DNA of 54,834 bases, from assembly GCA_904846265.1 (NCBI GenBank), contig CAJHAA010000020.1, positions 1 to 54,834 on the forward strand, in the 5' to 3' direction. Positions 44,884-51,226 of this stretch are shown piece by piece; the stretch's first letter is position 1, and every line of letters begins with the position of its first letter. The notes beneath the pieces were generated by a model. The model saw only the letters and a program-made list of their open reading frames with translations, was not told the origin of the DNA and ran no database searches. The translations under genes and the position numbers were made by a program. This DNA is from Psychrobacter immobilis (GTDB taxonomy: Bacteria; Pseudomonadota; Gammaproteobacteria; Pseudomonadales; Moraxellaceae).

Positions 44884-45064
44884 TATCGTGGGTTTAACGG
44901 TTTGCCAAGTTTTTCAATAATCACTTAGCAAACATTGCAACTTCCAGCACGATATAAAACCACTCTGGTAAAGCGCATGAGCCTGTACTCCGACAAGGCT
45001 ATTCATGCCTGATTCGATGAGCCTATTTGGGCTTATTCTTATTGTCGGAGTTCAGGAGTCACTG
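44884..45064 (+). promoter_or_regulatory. Candidate structured 5' leader RNA, copy 2
   Basis: P1: TATCGTG (44884-44890) with CACGATA (44948-44954). P2: GTTTGC (44900-44905) with GCAAAC (44928-44933); its sequence differs from copy 1 but pairing is kept. Conserved blocks: TTGCAACTTCCAG between P2 and P1', and CTGGTAAAGCGCATGAGCC after P1. P3: CCTGTACTCCGACA (44982-44995) with TGTCGGAGTTCAGG (45043-45056), capped by AGCC-TATTT-GGGCT. The 3' arm of P3 ends in the AGG of the AGGAG ribosome-binding site (45054-45058), six nt before the ATG at 45065, so P3 formation should hinder translation. Confidence 0.65.
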
Positions 45065-45706
45065 ATGTCTCATATCAATAGCCAAAATCTCACGCCTTCC
45101 AAATATACTCATCGTTATACGCCGCGGCATCCTTTGGCAAAAGAGGCGGTTAGCCAAATAGAGAAATGTGAACGACGTTCGCAAGATATTGTCCAAGCCA
45201 TGGGTTATCCGCCAAAACACATCATATCCGCCTGTGGTCGTCTGCGTCATGTATTGTCTAGCGACATACTAGGACTTAATGCGACAGATATTGATAGCTA
45301 CTTTACTGCTCATGAATTCTTAAAAACACTATTGCCAGTGCTCGAAATAAGGTACGACACCTTTGCAGATGATATTGCGCAAATCCAATATGACTTGGCG
45401 CATTATCCTTATCCGCTACCGCAATATCACTTGCGAGCGGTCATCGACTTTACATGGAGTGAGGGCGCTAACTGGATGTCGCGCGGCGTGGCTAGCAGTA
45501 AAGCTGTTGCGTATTTACCGCAAAATATTGCCAAAATGAATGCGGCAAAGCGTGAGTTGGTGATTCAACAATGTCTGGCTGCGCATTATGCAGAATATAA
45601 CGGTCACTTGCCGTATAATGGCGTGATTAACGGTTATCAACTTATCATTGAACAGCGTCATGAGATGGTTGATAGCATCGATTATGATCTGCCGCAGTGT
45701 GAGTAG
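45065..45706 (+). CDS. Unknown protein of the leader-associated family, full form
   Basis: 213 aa from the ATG at 45065 (AGGAG six nt upstream). No domain recognised. The N-terminal ~110 residues (HPLAKEAVSQIE, RRSQDIVQAMGYPPKH, CGRLRHVLSSDILGLN, SYFTAHEFLKTLLPVL) are shared with the protein at 19918 and look helical, possibly helix-turn-helix-like. The central ~80 residues (FTWSEGANWMSRGVASSK, AYLPQNIAKMNAAKRELVI) are absent there. No signal peptide and no membrane helices, so presumably cytoplasmic. Two unlinked copies each preceded by the same structured leader imply that RNA and gene move and work as one unit. Function unknown. Confidence 0.7.
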   Translation: MSHINSQNLTPSKYTHRYTPRHPLAKEAVSQIEKCERRSQDIVQAMGYPPKHIISACGRLRHVLSSDILGLNATDIDSYFTAHEFLKTLLPVLEIRYDTFADDIAQIQYDLAHYPYPLPQYHLRAVIDFTWSEGANWMSRGVASSKAVAYLPQNIAKMNAAKRELVIQQCLAAHYAEYNGHLPYNGVINGYQLIIEQRHEMVDSIDYDLPQCE

Positions 45707-45780
45707 GATGTGATACATCACTCATCAATTGGTAGCATTAACATTTAACACAGCATACCCAAATAAAAAGGCCGTCCCCA

Positions 45781-46521
45781 ATGACCGATACTAATCCTTA
45801 TAACCCGTATAATTTTGCACCTTTACAGCCGACTGGTAGAAACGAGACCGATACTGCCAACACTTATGCGCCTGAAGACATGATTAAAATATATGAGCAG
45901 CAGTTTTTGATACCAGTACCTGAAGAAAAGCTGACCGAGTTTTTACCCGCGCTAAAAAGCTTCTATGATATCGACGATCATACGTTAGATGTGAGTGCCA
46001 TTATTTTCGACGCAATCGCAGACGCCTCTATCATTTACAATCATAAGGTCAAAGTGGGCGACTATCAAATACTAGGTGGATTGATAGAGGAAGTGATTGA
46101 ATACGATGAAGACAGTGATGAAAACAATAAAGATGACCAAGCCACTGAAGACCTATCCGTTGAAGACAAAGACATTCAAGCTTATACACTAGAATGTAAG
46201 CGCACTTTTTTCATTAATGAGGTAGAGATACCTTATCATTTCAACTTGTTTATTTATGGTGACGGCTATTCTACTTTAACCAAAAAAGAAACCGTGCTAG
46301 AAAAAATGTATTGGTTCGTTAGAGGGAGATTTGAAGAAAATCTATTAGACGACACTGAAGATAATGACAGTTTAGACTCGATCAATGAACAGCTAGCCAG
46401 TTTGGGTATTCGGGAAATGGATTTGACCACCATAGACGAAGTAATAAGCTATGTGGAAGACAGTATTATAGATGATGCCATGGTAGAGGCGCTTAACAAG
46501 TTATTAGATGCGGCTGAGTAG
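45781..46521 (+). CDS. Hypothetical acidic protein, 246 aa
   Basis: Not recognised. Strongly acidic, with Asp/Glu runs around DEDSDENNKDDQ (about 117-128) and DDTEDNDSLD (about 197-206). It is otherwise a mixed alpha/beta protein with YHFNLFIYGDGYSTLTKK in the middle and a helical C-terminus. No signal peptide or membrane segment. It lies between the leader-associated gene and the NADAR-family gene, all on the same strand. It has none of the DarT (DUF4433) motifs that would make it the toxin partner of that gene. An inhibitor or DNA-mimic role would fit the charge but is speculation. Confidence 0.6.
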   Translation: MTDTNPYNPYNFAPLQPTGRNETDTANTYAPEDMIKIYEQQFLIPVPEEKLTEFLPALKSFYDIDDHTLDVSAIIFDAIADASIIYNHKVKVGDYQILGGLIEEVIEYDEDSDENNKDDQATEDLSVEDKDIQAYTLECKRTFFINEVEIPYHFNLFIYGDGYSTLTKKETVLEKMYWFVRGRFEENLLDDTEDNDSLDSINEQLASLGIREMDLTTIDEVISYVEDSIIDDAMVEALNKLLDAAE

Positions 46522-46644
46522 GTAGCTATCCGTAAAATTGATGTCAGGACAACACGTTTTAACGTCAATTTTTATAAGAGCCGTTGTAAAAGAATATTTA
46601 TATAAGACTAGCTATAAAAGACTATTGATATAAGGCACATTGCT

Positions 46645-47379
46645 ATGCAACAAACACAGAATTCTATGGATCAAAGACAAGATATTGTAGAACACAGACC
46701 CGTATTTATGCCGAGAACCAACAGTGACAATCTGGTAAAAACAGACATGGTTAGGTTTGAGCGGCATGTGGGGTTTGCCAGTCGCCAAAAGAAAAAATCC
46801 ATCAATGATATGCATCAAGTCATTCGCAAAAAGTATGGTTTTAGTCATGTCCTTGAGCTATCGAGCAAGTCTGGCAATAAATTGAGTTTTCCGCTGAGTC
46901 CATTGAGCTTGAAGCTAACAAATGAACAAGATGGGCAGCAGTACAGTGTCGAAAATGCCTTTCAAAGCAGTATGATTTTTGAGGATGGTGGCCCCTATAC
47001 TGACTTGTTAAGTGCGCCGCCAAGACAAGCCAGAAAGGACGAGCGCTTAATGACCTCGGGTGAACTGATTGGCTATAATTATTTTGGCATGGAGTGGAGC
47101 GTAGAGCCATTGACCACATTTTATGATTGGCTCTATGTGAATGCCCTAAAGCAAAACCCGCATTTGCATGAAGAGGTTATGCAATATCAAGCCTTTACGG
47201 ATCGTGAGTTTAATCCTAAAAAGTCTATCCATTGTGCGGCTTATGCACTGGCGATGTTTGTGGCGCTCAATAAACGCGAGTTGCTTGATAATATTGAAGA
47301 CCCTGCGGTATTTTTTAATCTATATCATGAGTTCAAAATAAGTAATACTGAGCAGCTTTTGGAAGCGGGTTGGGTTTGA
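46645..47379 (+). CDS. DarT1-associated NADAR-family protein (DUF6977-like antitoxin)
   Basis: 244 aa. The blocks RPVFMPRTNSDNLVKTDMV, VLELSSKSGN, VENAFQSSMIFEDGGPYTDL, ARKDERLMTSGELIGYNYFG, TTFYDWLYVNALKQNPHL and YQAFTDREFNPKKSIHCAA are, from memory, those of the NADAR proteins paired with DarT1 toxins. These antitoxins remove ADP-ribose from guanine bases in DNA modified by DarT1. Here no DarT gene is adjacent on either side: upstream is an acidic unknown protein, and downstream are repeats and the tRNA-Gly att site. It may be an orphan antitoxin, an anti-defence protein, or act on another ADP-ribosyl substrate. Confidence 0.72.
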   Translation: MQQTQNSMDQRQDIVEHRPVFMPRTNSDNLVKTDMVRFERHVGFASRQKKKSINDMHQVIRKKYGFSHVLELSSKSGNKLSFPLSPLSLKLTNEQDGQQYSVENAFQSSMIFEDGGPYTDLLSAPPRQARKDERLMTSGELIGYNYFGMEWSVEPLTTFYDWLYVNALKQNPHLHEEVMQYQAFTDREFNPKKSIHCAAYALAMFVALNKRELLDNIEDPAVFFNLYHEFKISNTEQLLEAGWV

Positions 47380-47464
47380 TCGTTAAAGCGGTAGTTTACG
47401 CGGTAAAAATTATCAAGATAAACTTATGATATGCTAATCAAGTGACTTTATGATATATGAGAAT

Positions 47465-47487
47465 AGCCAAGCTTGTCTTGGCTTTTT
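47465..47487 (+). terminator. Rho-independent terminator after the NADAR gene
   Basis: AGCCAAG / CTTGGCT with a 5-nt loop, followed by TTTT. It ends the 45-47.4 kb accessory transcript. Confidence 0.7.
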
Positions 47488-47517
47488 CATGCCTAAAAAA
47501 TTTTCATGCCTAAAAAA
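47484..47517. repeat. 17-bp perfect tandem duplication
   Basis: TTTTCATGCCTAAAAAA occurs twice in immediate succession (47484-47500 and 47501-47517), overlapping the T-run of the terminator. It is probably a slippage product. Confidence 0.75.
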
Positions 47518-47612
47518 TCAAGCACCTTAGTCTGGTTGATTTTAGCGTTATATATTTCAACAGAACGCTTATTACTCTTAATTATGTAGATGTGATATAA
47601 ACTTACGAATAC

Positions 47613-47774
47613 TAGGGCATGTCCTCATTTTAAAAGTGGCGATAAAAATTAGATAAATTGCAGTCAAACAAGGATAATATCGAGATATTAGTCAGCTATT
47701 TGACACCGTTTGGCAAGATTTAGCCATTTTTAAACCATTTATATAACTATCGATTGAATTGAGGACGCGCCCTA
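47613..47774. mobile_element. MITE-like element, family 1, copy D (162 bp)
   Basis: Ends TAGGGCATGTCCTCA and TGAGGACGCGCCCTA: the inverted partner of the right end reads TAGGGCGCGTCCTCA, so the two termini have drifted from the perfect arms of copy C. The interior matches copies A and C with a deletion of about 12 bp before AATATCGAGATATT. It lies 30 bp from the tRNA-Gly terminator at the edge of the integrated element. Confidence 0.85.
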
Positions 47775-47802
47775 AGTATGACTATAATTCTAGAAAATTA
47801 GA

Positions 47803-47841
47803 CAAAAAAAATCCCCACTTCTTATTTAAGAAGTGAGGATT
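47803..47841 (-). terminator. Terminator of the original tRNA-Gly gene (minus strand)
   Basis: Read on the minus strand: AATCCTCACTTCTT / AAGAAGTGGGGATT with a 4-nt loop, then eight Ts. It stands just 3' of the tRNA-Gly fragment, so it is the host tRNA terminator left on the chromosomal side of the integration point. Confidence 0.8.
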
Positions 47842-47864
47842 TTAGTGCTTTTATAAGCCATATT

Positions 47865-47909
47865 TGGAGCGGGAAAAGAGATTCGAACTCTCGACCCCAA
47901 CCTTGGCAA
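47865..47909 (-). other. att site: 3' half of tRNA-Gly(GCC)
   Basis: On the minus strand the 45 bases read as tRNA-Gly from the anticodon loop (TTGCCAA) through the variable region, T-arm (GAGAGTTCGAATCTC) and acceptor 3' strand TTCCCGC to encoded TCCA. Upstream of the loop the sequence abruptly stops matching a tRNA: the anticodon stem partner, D-arm and 5' acceptor strand are missing. This is the signature of an attachment-site duplication left by a tyrosine recombinase integrating into a tRNA 3' end. The intact tRNA should be at the other end of the element, outside the window. Confidence 0.85.
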
Positions 47910-47915
47910 TGGTGT

Positions 47916-48075
47916 CTAACTATTTTACATTAAAATATTTTAAGCTACAGACCTTTATTTAAAAGGGGTTTACTTCTTTAAGTTTGAAATTAATTTCTCA
48001 TATTATACCATACAAATAGGGCTTAAATCATATTTTGGTCACAGTGTCAATATTGATATTGACACCTAACTATTT
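47916..48075. promoter_or_regulatory. Candidate recombinase/regulator binding region inside the element end
   Basis: CTAACTATTT occurs at 47916-47925 and 48066-48075. The second copy directly follows a perfect palindrome at 48044-48065 with 10-bp arms (GTGTCAATAT / ATATTGACAC) and TG at the centre. GGTGTC also precedes the first copy. Repeats of this kind next to an att core are typical of recombinase arm sites or of an operator for the recombinase operon. The rest of 47910-48249 is AT-rich and shows no gene. Confidence 0.5.
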
Positions 48076-48249
48076 CTTGTCTATAGTAAGTTCTTACCTC
48101 CCCCACTAGTGAGTAGCTGGTACAAACTGAATTTATATAGTTAATTTGATTGTAAAATCACATGATGACTTTTAGAGTCGCCTCAAAAAAGTGGATGAGC
48201 ATTGCAAGGAAAGGTCTGATTTTTTTCGTATATAACGTAGGTCAGGATT

Positions 48250-48813
48250 ATGAGTATGCAGGATAAAACGAAAAATACAGCGCGTCATCAGTTTTTGATC
48301 CCATCTAAGGTCAACATCATGGTTCATCCTAGTGCGGTATCTGCACACAATGTTTGGCTAAAATTTCGTTCCAAAAAGTCTTCTATTAAAATTAGTGACG
48401 TCGATAAATACTATAAACCACTTGTTCGAATAATTTGTGACGGGAATCTCTATCTATATTTTGATCACTTCGAACGCATGTCGCAGATTTTTCAGGAAGA
48501 GTCCAAGCTGAGGCAGCCTTTTATAATTATCGCAGGTCATGACCAGCAGATCGTTAAAATGGCGTGGTCAGAGGTGCTGACATTATGTTTTTATCGGGAC
48601 GTCAATCATGTGCTGTTATGGCAGCACCTAAAAAAGCATTGTGCCCAGAGTATATTGAGAGAGTTGATGAATTGCGATGATTTGCGAGTTGAAGATTACT
48701 GTCGTTTCGCAGGCATCGATCAGCATCAATATGAGTATCAACAAAGCTCATTAGTAGATGAGATAAAAGAGTTGGGACTAGAGCAAGATACAAGTTGGTT
48801 ATATGAGAAATGA
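48250..48813 (+). CDS. Unknown protein, first gene of the recombinase operon (187 aa)
   Basis: Not recognised as a known domain. 187 aa, no signal peptide or membrane segment. The N-terminal HQFLIPSKVNIMVHPSAVSA vaguely parallels NQFLLPSNTRVLPILSY in the next protein, suggesting a shared segment. The C-terminal half (VLLWQHLKKHCAQSILREL, DLRVEDYCRFAGIDQHQY) is helical and HTH-like. The start at 48250 has TCAGGA upstream; 48256 is also possible. It overlaps the 807-aa gene by 11 bp, so the two are translationally coupled. It is probably an accessory DNA-binding or directionality protein of the element, by position only. Confidence 0.65.
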   Translation: MSMQDKTKNTARHQFLIPSKVNIMVHPSAVSAHNVWLKFRSKKSSIKISDVDKYYKPLVRIICDGNLYLYFDHFERMSQIFQEESKLRQPFIIIAGHDQQIVKMAWSEVLTLCFYRDVNHVLLWQHLKKHCAQSILRELMNCDDLRVEDYCRFAGIDQHQYEYQQSSLVDEIKELGLEQDTSWLYEK

Positions 48814-51226
48814 TGAGGATGTTCGTTTTCAGCATATATCAGTAGAAGACATCAATCTAGTCATAAAAAAGATGGTGCCTTATGACTCTCCTCTGGCTGA
48901 ACGAGTACAAGCTTTGGTTTTTGATTTAATATCATTATCACCCAAGTACCTTCTTGATATGCAAGAGTTTGCTTCATCTGCTGATCCAATTCTATTAAGT
49001 GATGAGGACTGTCAAGCAATCATCGCTATGGTAAAAACGAATAAAAATACAGAGACTTGGGCAGTTTCTTATATGCTGGCGCAGTTTACTACTGATCATA
49101 AAGATAAATTATTCACTGATGCATGCTGGCAGTTTATGAGTAAGTATCTACAAATAATGCTACGGATCGCGCAGAGTGATGACAATCACTATAAAAAAAT
49201 CAGCAAGCTTGGTGTCAGGGTTAGGATGGCGTTGGATACCCACTCACCTCAAGCAGACATCTTAAAACAGCTCATTACAATCCATGCCTCATCTAATAAT
49301 GCTTACGAAAACCTGAATGACATTGAAGTTTACGAAAATAGTAAGTCTCGTGAAGAAAAAGAAGCTGCTGCTAAAACTGATAATATCACTAAAAAAATAG
49401 GTGAGATAAGGCTGGCTTATGAAGTCGCTATTAAAGATAAGGCGTTTATTGAAAGAGAGAGCCGCGCAAGTAGGCAGGATAGTGAGCCGAAAAACGTAAA
49501 TGATACAAGAGCAGCTCGGTATACAGATGAAGCAACTCGGCTGATTAGGATCGCTGCTCAGTATCATAAGAATAATGTCGCCAAACTAGAAAATGTGGCA
49601 GATGATGACCCACCAGCACTGTTAGACAATGATTACATGCCACCTATAGCAGCCGCTAAGTCATCACAGCTGCAGCAGTTTCAGGTAAAAACCAACTATT
49701 TGCATAGTAAACGCAATCAATTTTTGTTGCCAAGTAATACTCGAGTGCTTCCTATACTCAGTTACCAGCTTTTATTCAAAAAATTGTGGGATGTGGTGAT
49801 CAAGGGCGACCTATCAGAGCGTCAAGTTGCTACGGTATTATTATTGTCTTTATTATCAGGTAGACAAATCAACGTCATAGCCTCAGAGATCAGCACCAAT
49901 AAAAGCCAAAGACAATTTTTGATTGAAGAGGATAGTGGCGAGACAGTTATCAAGAATACGATTAATGTCACCCTAAATCGACGTGGTAAGATAAAACCCC
50001 ACATTAAAAGTGATAGTAATTATTTTAGTCTGCCACTACCGCACCCCATACAAGCCATACTGCAGTACAAGTTTGAAGTAAAAAAAGACGCAATTGACGA
50101 GCTATTAAAAACGCTTAAAAGTGACTTGGTATTGTCCTCTTTTTCTAGTCAACATATTGAGTCTGCTCTAGCATTCATCATCAAACATGAGATAAAAGAA
50201 CCTTTGCATGCTGACGTGATAACTGGGGTAGAGGTCGAACACTCGCCGGCGCTATATTATGCCAGTATGGATACTTCCTCTTTACTGAGTACCTATCAAT
50301 CAGCACTTAACGTATTAAGTGACCGCTGTTTTAAAAGCTTTACTAATATCTATTTTTATAGAGTCGAGAATGCCAAAGCATCCCTGAAGATATTAAACCC
50401 AAAGAGCCATCATTTATGGCAAGGATATAAAGATACCTTTTTTATAAACATTCCAATCATCGCCAGTAATATCAATAAAAAATATATCGGTAGTGAAATG
50501 GCTTTAGATGATAAAGTTTGCAGTAGATTTTTTAGCCACTTAAATACTCATGTGCAAGACTACAACGGCCGTCTAATTCGTGATGCAAAAATTGGCAGAG
50601 ATACTTATATCGAGCAGTTTAATGCGTATAGTTTGTGGCTGTGGCACATCATTCAAATACAAACGGGGATAAGGCCAGTAAACGATGTGCCAGGTTATCT
50701 GCATCAGTTTAATTTTATGCATGATATTTATTGGGTGTCAGATAAAGCCATACGTAAAGGAGATGATGGTGGGCGACTTATTCCAATCAGCCACTTTTTA
50801 AAAATAGCACTGCAGAATTATCTGATATATCTAAAACAATTTGCCAGTCTGCATAACCCTATATATCCAAACCATCAGTTGCCCATTGAAGAAATTTTAC
50901 AATCACAAATACCACTACTACAAGTATTTAGCTACAACCCTAAAGGGTTTGTCGCTATATCACCAGGGCGTATAAGGAGGTTGTTAGGCAATTTTTTAAC
51001 TCATCAAGATAACTGGCTACGCCATCAACTGCGTTCAATGCTCACAAATAAAGTTGATGAAGTTTATATCTGCGCTTTATTCGGTCATGAACATGCGGAT
51101 CAAGAGGTGTTTCATCCTATGTCATCATCGTCAATTATGCCATATAAATCGACATTGGCAGCGCATTTAGATGAGGTGGCTCAAGAGCTGCAATTGACGC
51201 AAGTGGAGGTAACACTTTATGGCTAA
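48803..51226 (+). CDS. Large tyrosine-recombinase-like protein (807 aa), atypical active site
   Basis: The C-terminal ~200 residues have a tyrosine-recombinase layout: Arg I in IQTGIRPVND (R624), HxxR in HQLRSML (H741, R744), and the GH motif in ALFGHEHADQEVFHP (H762). At the usual nucleophile distance from H762 there is His771 and no Tyr; the first Tyr is Y781 in MPYKS. Either the nucleophile is displaced or the protein is catalytically dead and structural. The N-terminal ~600 residues are unassigned, with a highly charged segment at about 170-270. It overlaps both neighbours (11 bp and 8 bp). Multi-recombinase modules such as Tn554 TnpA/TnpB and the Gamma-Mobile-Trio are the closest analogies I know. 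Confidence 0.72.
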   Translation: MRNDEDVRFQHISVEDINLVIKKMVPYDSPLAERVQALVFDLISLSPKYLLDMQEFASSADPILLSDEDCQAIIAMVKTNKNTETWAVSYMLAQFTTDHKDKLFTDACWQFMSKYLQIMLRIAQSDDNHYKKISKLGVRVRMALDTHSPQADILKQLITIHASSNNAYENLNDIEVYENSKSREEKEAAAKTDNITKKIGEIRLAYEVAIKDKAFIERESRASRQDSEPKNVNDTRAARYTDEATRLIRIAAQYHKNNVAKLENVADDDPPALLDNDYMPPIAAAKSSQLQQFQVKTNYLHSKRNQFLLPSNTRVLPILSYQLLFKKLWDVVIKGDLSERQVATVLLLSLLSGRQINVIASEISTNKSQRQFLIEEDSGETVIKNTINVTLNRRGKIKPHIKSDSNYFSLPLPHPIQAILQYKFEVKKDAIDELLKTLKSDLVLSSFSSQHIESALAFIIKHEIKEPLHADVITGVEVEHSPALYYASMDTSSLLSTYQSALNVLSDRCFKSFTNIYFYRVENAKASLKILNPKSHHLWQGYKDTFFINIPIIASNINKKYIGSEMALDDKVCSRFFSHLNTHVQDYNGRLIRDAKIGRDTYIEQFNAYSLWLWHIIQIQTGIRPVNDVPGYLHQFNFMHDIYWVSDKAIRKGDDGGRLIPISHFLKIALQNYLIYLKQFASLHNPIYPNHQLPIEEILQSQIPLLQVFSYNPKGFVAISPGRIRRLLGNFLTHQDNWLRHQLRSMLTNKVDEVYICALFGHEHADQEVFHPMSSSSIMPYKSTLAAHLDEVAQELQLTQVEVTLYG

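Noticed and set aside
45781..46521. DarT1 toxin partner of the NADAR protein
   Set aside because: The protein is very acidic and shows none of the ADP-ribosyltransferase motifs expected for DarT/DUF4433.
47484..47517. CRISPR-like repeat
   Set aside because: Only two adjacent 17-bp copies without spacers; best explained as a tandem slippage duplication.
47865..47950. Functional tRNA-Gly gene
   Set aside because: Only the anticodon loop to the 3' end is present. The anticodon stem partner, D-arm and 5' acceptor strand do not exist in the following bases, so it cannot fold as a tRNA.
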